A stretch of DNA of 64,000 bases from Neobacillus niacini (GCF_023715785.1 NZ_JAMBOX010000017.1:1-64000); one strand, 5' to 3'; positions 25,175 through 34,493 are shown, counted from the first letter of the stretch. Numbers and translations: made by a program. Notes: generated by a model not told the origin, from the letters alone.

Positions 25175-28100
25175 TTACTCCCATTGCTTTACCCTATCTA
25201 CCATTTTTTCTTTCAAGAACGTTATAAAGGTTGTTTCGCCTTTTAAGGTCTTTTGTTTATTCCATTCATTTAAACTTGCAGCGGTGATCAGAATAAACCC
25301 GGCAATTAATAGATAGGCCCACCATGGCATATTTCCCCAATAGGGTCTTGTTTGGAGGAATACATTAAGCAGCAAAACACCTGCACCAGTAAAAAAGTAT
25401 GACTTTACTTGGAGAGACATACCTGCAATCATCGACAGCAGTGATAATGATCCGACAATAATGGCATCATAAATCGTATTGCTGGCTAACCCATCTTGAA
25501 TTAACAAAAGCGAAACGATGATTAATACGGCCCACTGTATTGCCTTCGTAACCTGTGCATACCGCCCTTTTAACATTCTCCGGATAAAGATGATTAGGAT
25601 GATAAACGGCAATACCCGGACTTCCCTGTCCCAAAGCGGATGGATCGTAAGCCCGTTAATCACAGCATAGTACGGTTGCAGCAAATAAACACCGCCCAGG
25701 ATGACTGGCAGCACCGCGAAATTTCCGGGCACTCTTTTTCTTTGCATAAAAAGAGTGCCGGCAATCAATAATCCAGGAATCGGCTGCGTCCACAGGGCTT
25801 CAGTCACAAAAATGTACATTAGCATGAAAAACAGGAAGGATATGAAAGTAAAACCGTCACATTTTATCGCTGTAAGTTTTGATCCCGTTTCAACTAATTT
25901 TTTATAAACGAATTGACCAATTACCGCCAATGATACACCTATACATCCGGCGAGAAGCATTTTAGAAATTGGCGCCATTTCAGTCAAGAATAAATATTCG
26001 CCCGTTGCCACAAACAGTAAAAACAGCGGTATGATCCCCAATACATCCCAGTTAATTTTACGCAGATAAAATACAGTCAGGAGAATATAGGCGATTGTAA
26101 CAAGATATGGGACCAATTCAAACGGGTACGAATACAACATAATAGCGATCCCAATGATTGAAAATGGCACCAAATAATATATTGTCCGCTTCTTGAACTC
26201 ATCATTTACAAGCATGGTAAATAACAAAATGATCCCTGTTGTAACAGGAAACTCATATTGGCCATTTTGACGGCCAAAGAAATGCTCCAAGCCAGTCGAA
26301 ACCACAAAGAATATTGTTGTGAAGCTTCCGTATAGGAACACTTTAATTTGCCATTCCCCTCTAGCTACTATCGTACTCGCTGCGTAAACCAGTATAGCAA
26401 TTAAAAAGCTATAAACTGCTTCTGAATGATAGAAAAACAAGGTAAATAACAGCGCCAATGGATAAAGACTGTGTCCTGTCCATGCAAAAGCATATGATAG
26501 ATTGGCATCTTGTTTCCGAAAGAGGTAAGCGATCAACAACAGGAGCACCGCACAAGTAGATGCAATTAGCGATTGTACGGTTCTAGTGAATTCCCATTGC
26601 AGCAAGATGGCCTGAATGACAGAGAAATAAAACAAGACCGCTTCACTGCTGACGAAAAACGGTGCCAACTTCGTACCGATTTTTTTATAAAGATAATAAT
26701 ACATCCCGATTCCGATTAGGAAAATCAGCGGTTGGAACCATTGCAGATTCACCGGCCCGATTATTCCATGTGCGTTGGCAATTGCATACAAAATGGCCGA
26801 AACATATAACGAAGTTTGGCTTAATTCCCGTTCACGAACCTTATTCCAAATGAAACTGGACATAAGCACAAGCAGTGCCCCTGCAGCAAAGTTTGCAGCA
26901 TTGCCAAATTCCGTTGCGTATACGCTATTCGATGCCCTGAGTTCTTCGCCAAAAAAGATCAGCGAGAAACCGAGCGACCCTGGCAATATCCAAAGAGCTG
27001 CTTCCTTGAAAAATAACCTTGATTCTTTCTTTATCAATAAGTAAGCAATCAAAAGCGATAGCAGGAGCATGAAACCCAGTTCCCGCCATTGGTAGAAAAC
27101 AAGTGCGTACAAAAGCCCCAAAAATATGGCAGCAAGCCCTATATCCTTTGAACTTGTTCTAATAACGGCAAGCCATTTAACCTTCAGGATCATGCCGAAA
27201 ACAAGAAACAGAGAAAAACCAGTCATAAACAGGATCAGCGAGAAATCAATGCCCTCAATCGGCTTTACGATAAGTGACACGGCTTCGAAAATCCCTGAGG
27301 CCGTAAAAACAGCACTTAAATACGGAAACAACGCCATCGCACTGTTAAGTGACAAATAGACAAAGTTTGCTCCAATAATGAAATATGCCAGCATCAATAC
27401 AATCGATGGGTCACCGGCTCGAAGCAGAATTCCTTCAACCGTGATGTAAATAAATGCAAAGCCGGAAATGATGGCACTTGTATATTGGAATACCTTGGTT
27501 AATTGAAATTGATCACCTAATAATCTCGGAACAAAGACAAACCCGAACCCAACTAGGGCATAAACGGCCTCACTAAAATAATCCAAGAAGCTGTTTTCGA
27601 TTAACTGGTAGGCTGCATAAACGATCATCGCGGTAAAAACAAAGTGATATTCTTTCCTTCCGCTCACATACATCATTGAAAGATAAACAATCGCTGTCAA
27701 AATAAGGTTAAAGCCATAGATTACCTCGTTATCATAAAAGTACAGCATGAATAATGATACTAGAACAAGATTAACTTGAACAAAAGGAATAAATTCCTTC
27801 GTAAACAATTGATAGGAAGCATTGCCCTTAAAAAAATGGTAACAATAAATCAATAGGGCGGTAAACGCCATCATTCCCAAATAAAAATAATCGGTTTTTA
27901 ATTTTAAGCTGGCTAACATAAATGCCGCCCCTGCTGAAAGGGATACATAGGAGAACCAAACAAATAGCCGTGCTGACAGCTTTTTGGCAAAAACCAGATA
28001 GACCCCGATAGGAAGAATACTTCCCAACATTCCCAGTACATATTTTCCTTCTCCGAATATGGATAAATAGGGTCCTAATAATCCAAACCAGCCAAGAGAT

Positions 28101-28594
28101 AATATAAAAATCGGCAAAAACAAACTACCCAGAACAATAAAGGCAAATGAGGTTTTTTCAATTTTTAATATTCGTTGTGCTATGTAAGCAATTCCGTAAA
28201 ATAACAGGCACACTACGGCAATCGAACCGCTTTTCATTAAGCTTGTCATAGATTCCCATGTACTGGTTGCGACAAATAAACCCCCAATTAATAAAAAGAT
28301 TACCCCAATATTTAACGACCAAGTAATATTCCGTTCGCGAATCTCCTCGGGACTTAGCGTTTTCTTCACTTTGGGAGGTTTCACAGGCTTCGTTTTAATA
28401 ATGGTTTTAGCTGGTTGAGCCTTAATGCTGACTGGTTCTGGCGCCTTTTCCAAAGCTAACAAATCAGTATGGTATTGGTGATGGGCTTTCGCAACAGTTT
28501 CAACAATACCATCTGATAAATACCCTTCTTCTTTCAGGCTAAATAACTCATTTCGAAAAATTCTTCTTTTCTCTTCCCTGCTGAAAGGCTCCAT
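25175..28594 (-). CDS. Giant polytopic membrane protein (about 30 helices)
   Basis: The 1139-residue protein has a soluble N-terminus (about 1-95) with a short helical domain, EEKRRIFRNELFSLKEEGYL, and a Pro/Lys linker. Roughly thirty hydrophobic segments follow without a recognisable catalytic motif. The architecture recalls the DUF2157/'SCO7613 C-terminal domain' class of very large membrane proteins of unknown function in Bacillaceae. The helix pairs look like a long internal repetition. It is transcribed alone. Membrane location is certain; function is unknown. Confidence 0.75.
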   Translation of the reverse strand: MEPFSREEKRRIFRNELFSLKEEGYLSDGIVETVAKAHHQYHTDLLALEKAPEPVSIKAQPAKTIIKTKPVKPPKVKKTLSPEEIRERNITWSLNIGVIFLLIGGLFVATSTWESMTSLMKSGSIAVVCLLFYGIAYIAQRILKIEKTSFAFIVLGSLFLPIFILSLGWFGLLGPYLSIFGEGKYVLGMLGSILPIGVYLVFAKKLSARLFVWFSYVSLSAGAAFMLASLKLKTDYFYLGMMAFTALLIYCYHFFKGNASYQLFTKEFIPFVQVNLVLVSLFMLYFYDNEVIYGFNLILTAIVYLSMMYVSGRKEYHFVFTAMIVYAAYQLIENSFLDYFSEAVYALVGFGFVFVPRLLGDQFQLTKVFQYTSAIISGFAFIYITVEGILLRAGDPSIVLMLAYFIIGANFVYLSLNSAMALFPYLSAVFTASGIFEAVSLIVKPIEGIDFSLILFMTGFSLFLVFGMILKVKWLAVIRTSSKDIGLAAIFLGLLYALVFYQWRELGFMLLLSLLIAYLLIKKESRLFFKEAALWILPGSLGFSLIFFGEELRASNSVYATEFGNAANFAAGALLVLMSSFIWNKVRERELSQTSLYVSAILYAIANAHGIIGPVNLQWFQPLIFLIGIGMYYYLYKKIGTKLAPFFVSSEAVLFYFSVIQAILLQWEFTRTVQSLIASTCAVLLLLIAYLFRKQDANLSYAFAWTGHSLYPLALLFTLFFYHSEAVYSFLIAILVYAASTIVARGEWQIKVFLYGSFTTIFFVVSTGLEHFFGRQNGQYEFPVTTGIILLFTMLVNDEFKKRTIYYLVPFSIIGIAIMLYSYPFELVPYLVTIAYILLTVFYLRKINWDVLGIIPLFLLFVATGEYLFLTEMAPISKMLLAGCIGVSLAVIGQFVYKKLVETGSKLTAIKCDGFTFISFLFFMLMYIFVTEALWTQPIPGLLIAGTLFMQRKRVPGNFAVLPVILGGVYLLQPYYAVINGLTIHPLWDREVRVLPFIILIIFIRRMLKGRYAQVTKAIQWAVLIIVSLLLIQDGLASNTIYDAIIVGSLSLLSMIAGMSLQVKSYFFTGAGVLLLNVFLQTRPYWGNMPWWAYLLIAGFILITAASLNEWNKQKTLKGETTFITFLKEKMVDRVKQWE

Positions 28595-28730
28595 AAAAAA
28601 TCGCCCCTTAAAAATATAAATTTCCTTATTAGTTGAAAATATTTCCTTTAGTGAAATTTTACACTATTTTAAGGATTTTTCAATATTTTCCTAAAATTAC
28701 TTTGACAAATGTATAGCCCAGTGCTTTTTT

Positions 28731-28774
28731 AAATAAGAAAACGCTGTGCATGAATGCACAGCGTTTTCTTATTT
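28731..28774 (-). terminator. Terminator of the LTA synthase gene
   Basis: A perfect 20-bp stem AAATAAGAAAACGCTGTGCA with its complement and a TGAA loop overlaps the stop codon of the LTA synthase gene. Confidence 0.9.
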
Positions 28775-30731
28775 AATTACTTGTGGAAGCTTTACTTCCC
28801 TTATTCATTTTGGGACCTAGGTATTCATAGTCATTTGGATTGATTGCTTTATATCCATCCGGTTGATAGAAGCGGAGAAGGTCCTTGTAGACCACCTCAT
28901 CCGACATTTGCAGCTCAGAATTTACCTTTTCCTCGATGCTCTTGCATGTATCAGAATTCTCCAGCAATTCACCTGTTTCAGTTCCATAACATTTACCTTT
29001 TACTTGAACCACTTCAGGCGATACGAAATCGCCGTTTCTAAATAAGGCCCAATTACGGTGATTTTTAGATAATAAATCTGATCCAAATTCCAAATAATCC
29101 TTTGTATCAATCCCTAACAGGTGTAGGACAGTCGGTCGAACATCCACCTCGCCGCCAAACTGCTCTTGAATCCCGCCATCAACACCAGGGACATGAATAA
29201 ATAGAGGTACTCGCTGTAATTTTGCATTTAGCGCCGGAGTAATTTCCTCTACCCCGAGAACTTGTGCCATTGCATCATTGTGGTTTTCAGAAATTCCGTA
29301 ATGGTCACCATACATAACAACCACTGTGTTTTCATAAAGTCCTGATGCCTTTAAATCATTAAAAAATTGTTCAAGTGCATGGTCCATATAATGGGAAGAC
29401 TGGAAATACTGGTCAACTACCGTATCGCCAAAATCACCAGCCGGGAAGTCTGTATCCTCTGGATCCATCTCAAACGGGAAATGGTTAGATAGTGTAATCA
29501 TTTTAGTATAGAATGGCTGCTTCAAGCTTTTAAGCATCGGCATGGACTCCGTAAAAAACGGCTTATCCTTCAATCCATAGTTCTTCGTATTCTCATCAGT
29601 CATGCTATAATATTCGGCATCAAAAAATTGGTCGTAGCCAAATGCTTTATAAATCACGTTCCGGTTCCAGAATGTTTTATAGTTCCCGTGAAAGACAGCT
29701 GAACTATATCCCTGTCCCTTTAAAATAGCGGGCATCGCCTGATACGTGTTTTGTGCCTTATTTACAAATACAGCTCCTTGGGCCATTGGATATAACGAAT
29801 TTTCCATTAAAAACTCTGCATCTGAGGTTTTACCTTGGCCAGTTTGATGAAAAAAGTTTTTAAAATAGAATGTATTTTTATCACGGGTTAATGAATTTAA
29901 AAATGGTGTTACTTCCTGGCCATCCGGCATTTTGTAATCAATCATGAACGTTTGTAACGATTCCATAGAAATATAAATGACGTTCATCCCTTTTGCCTTG
30001 CCAAAATAATCTGGATTTGGTTCGGCATAGTTAGCTTTCCGATAGTTTTCCACATCGGTTACGTCACTTGAGTCCGCTAGCGCCCGTTGGCTCGAAGATC
30101 TAATATTCTGAATTGCGTCATAAATGGTAAAGTTATACGCACCGAGATATTTCACCAGATAATTTCGGTCAAAGGAACGTGTTAACAGCTGTGGTCGGTC
30201 CTTTTCTGCCAAACCTAAATTAAAAAGAAATGTCGTTATCGCAAACAGAATCACAATTTTAAAGGTATTTTTACTGGTTACGGTTATCTGTTTGAAAGCA
30301 GTTAACGCAAGAGCAATCAGGACAAAGAAATCTGTAAAGTAAAAGATATCTAATGGAGACATTAGTGATAAGGCACTATCCCCAAGTTGTCCAGCATTTG
30401 TCTTGGTTTGCATTAAAACAGGTACGGTAATAAAATCATTAAAAAAGCGATAATAGGCAATGTTTGCGTATAACAAAAACGATAGAAAAAAGTTAGTCAC
30501 GATCAAAACAAGCTTAAACCGCTTTTTAAACAACAAGGCAAGCCCAAAAAAGAACAGCGCTGAACTTAATGGGTTTATTAATAGTAAAAATTTTTGAAGA
30601 GTATTATCAATTCCCAGGTTAAATTCAATTTGGTATGCCGCGTAAGTCTTAAGCCAAAATAATACGACGGCAATAGCAAAAAATGTTATATGACTTTTAT
30701 CCATTTTTTTGAAAAGTTGCAATTTATTCAT
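28773..30731 (-). CDS. ltaS: Lipoteichoic acid synthase-family protein
   Basis: The protein has 652 residues from ATG 30731 behind GAGAGGAG; the frame to 30755 is longer but unsupported. Five N-terminal helices are followed by an extracellular sulfatase-like domain. This has IYISMESLQ (metal Glu), HQTGQGKTSDAEF (catalytic Thr), NYKTFWNR and VVVMYGDHYGISENHN (metal Asp/His). It polymerises glycerol phosphate from phosphatidylglycerol. The length matches LtaS/YfnI/YqgS, but which paralogue it is cannot be decided. A -10 TATAGT lies near 30783 on the minus strand. Confidence 0.88.
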   Translation of the reverse strand: MNKLQLFKKMDKSHITFFAIAVVLFWLKTYAAYQIEFNLGIDNTLQKFLLLINPLSSALFFFGLALLFKKRFKLVLIVTNFFLSFLLYANIAYYRFFNDFITVPVLMQTKTNAGQLGDSALSLMSPLDIFYFTDFFVLIALALTAFKQITVTSKNTFKIVILFAITTFLFNLGLAEKDRPQLLTRSFDRNYLVKYLGAYNFTIYDAIQNIRSSSQRALADSSDVTDVENYRKANYAEPNPDYFGKAKGMNVIYISMESLQTFMIDYKMPDGQEVTPFLNSLTRDKNTFYFKNFFHQTGQGKTSDAEFLMENSLYPMAQGAVFVNKAQNTYQAMPAILKGQGYSSAVFHGNYKTFWNRNVIYKAFGYDQFFDAEYYSMTDENTKNYGLKDKPFFTESMPMLKSLKQPFYTKMITLSNHFPFEMDPEDTDFPAGDFGDTVVDQYFQSSHYMDHALEQFFNDLKASGLYENTVVVMYGDHYGISENHNDAMAQVLGVEEITPALNAKLQRVPLFIHVPGVDGGIQEQFGGEVDVRPTVLHLLGIDTKDYLEFGSDLLSKNHRNWALFRNGDFVSPEVVQVKGKCYGTETGELLENSDTCKSIEEKVNSELQMSDEVVYKDLLRFYQPDGYKAINPNDYEYLGPKMNKGSKASTSN

Positions 30732-31200
30732 TTTATTTCTCCTCTCACTTACCAAATCAACTTCGGTAAACGAACCCCACTTACTATACCATATTTTCCT
30801 ATAAAAGAAAAACCAGGATGGCGCCTATTTATCGCTGTTTTGCACAAAAGATACCGCCATTTTCCCTCCATTAATGACAAATATCGCAAATCTGTTTCCC
30901 CTAAATTATCCCTTTTATTTTTATGCCTGTACACGGTGGGACATGACTGTCCGTTTCTTAATTATATAAGACGAATACGATCCCAATTAGTTTCAACAAT
31001 TTTGATTTTAAATATTTTTTTATTTTCTGCCTGTTTTAGAAAATGCAGGTCTAAAACTTCTGCATCGCTTCTAGTTATCATATACATGAAAGTCAACTTC
31101 CGCAATCCGAAATAAGACTCATTTAAATAGGGCTCATTTAAACAACACAATTTGCAAACAATAGGAATGAAGATACTGAACAAAGAAAAGAGGAGATATT
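30732..31200. other. Intergenic region upstream of the LTA synthase and small spore genes
   Basis: Contains the LTA synthase promoter region and, near 31123-31142, a direct repeat of CTCATTTAAA. No gene with a ribosome site and no known riboswitch was seen in these 470 bases; open frames here look like chance. Confidence 0.4.
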
Positions 31201-31380
31201 TTGCCAAGAATCAGACCTGATTTTACTAAGAGTCCATACTTTGTTGATGAGCCTGGCAATTGGCATTTGCGTCCAGGGGCACCAAAGGAATTGCAGATCG
31301 AACTAGAAAATTATTTACAAAGCCTTGAAGATGTTTCACAGCCTGGTACCATCGAAGGCAATGATATCGAGTGGCCATAG
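31201..31380 (+). CDS. 59-residue hypothetical protein
   Basis: TTG 31201 follows AGAGGAGATATT. The frame reads MPRIRPDFTKSPYFVDEPGN, WHLRPGAPKELQIELENYLQ and then a tail ending EGNDIEWP. It is acidic with a conserved-looking SPYFVDEPGNWHLRPGAP block. It lies about 100 bases upstream of sspH on the same strand and may share a sporulation context, but I do not recognise the family. Confidence 0.6.
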   Translation: MPRIRPDFTKSPYFVDEPGNWHLRPGAPKELQIELENYLQSLEDVSQPGTIEGNDIEWP

Positions 31381-31487
31381 ATATGGATTTATAAAATAGT
31401 AGGAAGTTGTTACATTTAAATCGTGATGTATGAAAAAACCTAGCCTTACAAAGAATAAAATGATTATTTTTCAAGGAGTGACAACAT

Positions 31488-31667
31488 ATGAATGCCAATC
31501 GTGTTAAACAAATTTTGTCATCATCAGCCGACATTAATGTTAAGTATAACGGTACGTCTGTCTGGATTGACCAGTTGAATGAGGATGGAAGGACGGCGAC
31601 CGTCCATCTAAGAGGACCACTTGAAGAGCGGACGATCGTAGAAATCAGTGAACTTATCGAAGATTAA
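31488..31667 (+). CDS. sspH: Small acid-soluble spore protein, H type
   Basis: The 59-residue protein starts at ATG 31488 behind CAAGGAGTG. The sequence MNANRVKQILSSSADINVKY, NGTSVWIDQLNEDGRTATVH and LRGPLEERTIVEISELIED has the length and pattern of the SspH family (MNxxRAKxIxxS...VxYxGxxVWI). SspH is made in the forespore under sigma-G. A GTATG and GAATAAAA pair upstream (about 31428-31460) could be its promoter. Confidence 0.85.
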   Translation: MNANRVKQILSSSADINVKYNGTSVWIDQLNEDGRTATVHLRGPLEERTIVEISELIED

Positions 31668-31693
31668 CATGAAAGGTTAAGGGTGGAAGACAT

Positions 31694-31855
31694 ATGCCTA
31701 GAGGGAAAGAATTAGAGCAGCTGCCAATGGCGAATATTGCACCTGGTGCAGGAAAAGATGTCGGTCCTTTTGAACGGGAAGTTCTGGGAAGCGTCGTATC
31801 AAAAGAGAGGCCGCAGCCGAGCGAAATTGAAAAGGAAAATGAAGACATGATCTAA
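31694..31855 (+). CDS. 53-residue hypothetical protein downstream of sspH
   Basis: ATG 31694 follows GGGTGGAAG, 26 bases after the sspH stop. The frame reads MPRGKELEQLPMANIAPGAG, KDVGPFEREVLGSVVSKERP then QPSEIEKENEDMI. It is hydrophilic and proline-rich and lacks a known motif. Co-transcription with sspH and a shared terminator suggest a spore component, by context only. Confidence 0.6.
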   Translation: MPRGKELEQLPMANIAPGAGKDVGPFEREVLGSVVSKERPQPSEIEKENEDMI

Positions 31856-31884
31856 GGCAGGAATGGATTCCTGCCTTCGTTCTT
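31856..31884 (+). terminator. Terminator after the sspH group
   Basis: The perfect stem GGCAGGAAT/ATTCCTGCC with a GG spacer is followed by TTCGTTCTTTT. It lies directly after the last small gene and before the convergent Ktr gene. Confidence 0.8.
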
Positions 31885-31890
31885 TTATCG

Positions 31891-32544
31891 CTACTGAAGA
31901 TTTGCAAATCTCTCCAGGTCACGATTTTCTCCAATTACTACAAGCACGTCTCCCTGGTCAATGATCTTATCGGGAGACGGTGAGATGTTTATGTCGTTCT
32001 CATGACGAATGGCAATGACACTTAGATTAAATTTGGCCCGCAAATCAAGCTCCCTTAATGTTTTATCGGTCATTTGCTCCGGGATTTTTATCTCTTCAAC
32101 ACTATAATCCTTTGATAACTCAATAAAATTTAGTACGTTTGGGGATAAAAGCTGGTGGGCTACTCTGATTCCCATGTCCCGCTCAGGAAAAACGACCCAA
32201 TCTGCCCCGACTTTGGTTAACACTTGGCCATGAAGCTTATTTAACGCCTTTGCAATCACTTTTTTTACACCAAGCTCCTTTATCATCAAAACACTTAGTA
32301 TGCTAGCCTGAATATCATTTCCGATTGCCACGATGACCGTATCAAAATTACGGATTCCAATTGATTTTAACGTCTCTTCATCCGTCGAATCCGCTATTAT
32401 TGCATGGGTTACATAGGGATGAGCATTTTCTACCCTTTCCTCATTAACGTCAACTCCGAGCACCTCTTGGCCTGATTCAAATAAACTTCTGGCTATGCTT
32501 AATCCAAATCTACCTAACCCAATAACTGCAAATTGATCAGCCAT
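31891..32544 (-). CDS. Ktr potassium channel gating subunit (KtrA/KtrC)
   Basis: The 217-residue protein has an RCK_N Rossmann domain (1-135: FAVIGLGRFGLSIARSLFES; DSTDEETLKSIGIRNFDTVI; VGADWVVFPERDMG) that binds ATP/ADP. An RCK_C domain (about 138-217: SVEEIKIPEQMTDKTLRELD; IIDQGDVLVVIGE) belongs to the kind that binds c-di-AMP in Bacillus and Staphylococcus Ktr. It assembles as a ring on a KtrB/KtrD membrane subunit to open K+ uptake. No ktrB or ktrD lies next to it, which favours the KtrC-like, unlinked arrangement. No c-di-AMP riboswitch was found upstream. Confidence 0.85.
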   Translation of the reverse strand: MADQFAVIGLGRFGLSIARSLFESGQEVLGVDVNEERVENAHPYVTHAIIADSTDEETLKSIGIRNFDTVIVAIGNDIQASILSVLMIKELGVKKVIAKALNKLHGQVLTKVGADWVVFPERDMGIRVAHQLLSPNVLNFIELSKDYSVEEIKIPEQMTDKTLRELDLRAKFNLSVIAIRHENDINISPSPDKIIDQGDVLVVIGENRDLERFANLQ

Positions 32545-32642
32545 CTTTTTTTAATCCTCCTTGATATAAAAAATTACCCATTTTTATTTTGCCTTTTGGA
32601 TATCAATAAAATTATGTGAATTGCTCTATTTTCAGGATGAAA

Positions 32643-32685
32643 TGTGTGATTCCTCACTGATTGTGACAGAATTATGTATTATAAT
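32643..32685 (+). promoter_or_regulatory. Fnr-like box and -10 upstream of the NarK-PAS gene
   Basis: TGTGT-GATTCC-TCACT at 32643-32658 matches 8 of the 10 fixed bases of TGTGA-N6-TCACA. It centres 41-42 bases before the start expected from the TATAAT at 32680-32685, the usual position for activation by Fnr. A second half-site TTGTGA lies at 32661. Confidence 0.55.
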
Positions 32686-32775
32686 TCATCGGGGGAAAAC
32701 CTTTCTATTACATTCATGTTTTTTACTATATAAATCTACCTATCAAATGTTGTACGGACGAAAAGGGGGATTTTC

Positions 32776-34275
32776 TTGATGCAAGGCACAAAACAGCTAT
32801 TTATTCAAACAGGAAGTCTCATTGCCGGCTTTATGATTTGGGTGCTTCTCTCTTCGCTAATGCCATTTATTAAAGCAGATATACAGCTCTCTTCAACACA
32901 AATTGCCTGGGCAACCGCTGTACCTGTAATTCTTGGCTCCGTCCTTCGTGTCCCAATCGGTTATTGGACAAATCGACTTGGAGCGAGATTTTTATTTGCT
33001 ATTAGTTTTATCATTTTACTTGTGCCAATTGCTTTGATCAGTTATGCGAACTCAATGACGATGCTGATCCTTGGCGGGTTTCTGCTTGGTATTGGCGGCT
33101 CCGTGTTTTCAATCGGCGTCACCTCGCTGCCAAAATATTACCCGAAAGCCAGACATGGTTTTATTAACGGGATATACGGAGCAGGCAATATCGGTACAGC
33201 CATTACTTCTTTTCTTGCACCTATACTTGCCAATGAATACGGCTGGAGAACAACTATCAAAATTTATTTAATTATCGCTATATTGTTTGCTGTCATCAAT
33301 TTTCTCTTTGGCGACCGCCGGGAAAAGAAGGTCATTCAACCTTTATCACAACAAATGAAAGAAATTTACAAAAATCCAAAACTATGGTGCTTAAGTTTCT
33401 TTTACTTTATAATATTTGGCGCGTTTGTCGCCTTCACTATCTATTTGCCATCCTTCTTGGTCAATCATTATGATTTAACTAAGGTGGATGCCGGAATGCG
33501 AACTGCCGGGTTTATTGCATTGGCAACCATTTTCAGGCCGATAGGCGGCTGGCTTGGAGATAAGGTTAACCCATTCTTGATTCTAATGGCGGTTTTCTTC
33601 AGCCTTACCTTTGCCGGATTTCTACTGTCCTTTACTCCCTCCCTGCCAATCTATTCGTTCGGTTGTTTATTGGTTGCATTCTTTGCTGGGATAGGAAATG
33701 GGGCAATCTTCAAATTGGTTCCGCTATATTTTTCAAAACAAAGCGGAATCGTCAATGGCATTGTTTCGGCAATGGGTGGAATCGGGGGTTTTTTCCCGCC
33801 GATTATCCTTACGATACTATTTTCATTAACAAATCATTATGCAATCGGATTTATGATATTGTCGGAATTTTCCTTGGCGAGTTTCGTCATCGTCGTTTGG
33901 TTGTACTATCACGAAAAATTGGATTTGTCCGATAAAATTGTCAATCATACCATTGATGGCATTTGTGTTACCGATACAAATGGGCTGATTCAACGCGTGA
34001 ATCCGGCTTTCACAAAAATAACGGGCTATACCCAGGAAGAAGTGGTCGGAAAAACACCAAGCGTCCTTCAGTCAGGTGAACATGATATCGTCTTTTATAA
34101 AGACATGTGGGAAAGTTTACTCACAAATGACATTTGGGAAGGATATATCTGGAACAAACGAAAAAATCAAGAGCTTTATAGAGAGTGGTTAACGATTACT
34201 GCAATCAAGGATGATTTCGGGGAAACAAAGCATTATGTAGGAATGTTCAAAGAAGAAACGGGCCATTCAAAATAA
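32776..34275 (+). CDS. NarK/NasA-type transporter fused to a PAS domain
   Basis: The 499-residue protein starts at the first of two adjacent codons near 32776 behind AAAGGGGG. Residues 1-385 form a 12-helix MFS nitrate/nitrite porter with both nitrate signatures (GIYGAGNIGTAITSFLAP; GIVSAMGGIGGFFPP). Arginines that would face the substrate are GSVLRVPIGYW and TIFRPIGGW. Residues about 390-495 are a PAS domain: VNHTIDGICVTDTNGLIQRV, NPAFTKITGYTQEEVVGKTP, WEGYIWNKRKNQELYREWLT. NarK porters normally end after about 400 residues. The PAS part may sense nitrate, redox or energy state to gate transport, or signal outward; this is inference. Confidence 0.85.
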   Translation: MMQGTKQLFIQTGSLIAGFMIWVLLSSLMPFIKADIQLSSTQIAWATAVPVILGSVLRVPIGYWTNRLGARFLFAISFIILLVPIALISYANSMTMLILGGFLLGIGGSVFSIGVTSLPKYYPKARHGFINGIYGAGNIGTAITSFLAPILANEYGWRTTIKIYLIIAILFAVINFLFGDRREKKVIQPLSQQMKEIYKNPKLWCLSFFYFIIFGAFVAFTIYLPSFLVNHYDLTKVDAGMRTAGFIALATIFRPIGGWLGDKVNPFLILMAVFFSLTFAGFLLSFTPSLPIYSFGCLLVAFFAGIGNGAIFKLVPLYFSKQSGIVNGIVSAMGGIGGFFPPIILTILFSLTNHYAIGFMILSEFSLASFVIVVWLYYHEKLDLSDKIVNHTIDGICVTDTNGLIQRVNPAFTKITGYTQEEVVGKTPSVLQSGEHDIVFYKDMWESLLTNDIWEGYIWNKRKNQELYREWLTITAIKDDFGETKHYVGMFKEETGHSK

Positions 34276-34289
34276 AGTTGAAACAAGAG

Positions 34290-34318
34290 ATCCTCCATGT
34301 TTGGAGGGTCTTTTTTTA
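34290..34318 (+). terminator. Terminator of the NarK-PAS gene
   Basis: Stem ATCCTCCA/TGGAGGGT with a TGTT loop is followed by CTTTTTTTATT, 14 bases after the stop codon. Confidence 0.85.
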
Positions 34319-34385
34319 TTGGAATCGGGCTAATTATTACAACTTTTTGTCAAACATTCTGAGTTCACATTTCCTTCACTTTTTT

Positions 34386-34429
34386 TGTGACATACGTCAC
34401 AAAAATCATGTTACCATCTGTTTTATAGT
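34386..34429 (+). promoter_or_regulatory. Fnr-dependent promoter of narK
   Basis: TGTGACATACGTCACA at 34386-34401 is a perfect TGTGA-N6-TCACA Fnr box. The -10 TATAGT at 34424-34429 puts the start near 34436, so the box is centred at about -42, the position for class II activation under anaerobiosis. Confidence 0.88.
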
Positions 34430-34493
34430 AATAATGCAAACAGCAAAACTAACACACGAATTAAAAATTTCATTGAACCTAGGGGGAAATAAA

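Noticed and set aside
30690..31115. Plus-strand frame of 141 codons upstream of the LTA synthase gene
   Set aside because: It starts inside the LTA synthase gene on the other strand, has no ribosome site and an atypical composition.
31226..31534. Minus-strand frame of about 100 codons over the sspH region
   Set aside because: It has no ribosome site and is antisense to two small genes with good start signals; treated as chance.
32545..32640. c-di-AMP (ydaO-type) riboswitch before the Ktr gene
   Set aside because: The gap is too short and lacks the conserved elements.
34278..34493. N-terminal extension of narK
   Set aside because: The open frame reaches back to 34278 but would cover the Fnr box, the -10 element and a terminator; ATG 34494 has a proper ribosome site.
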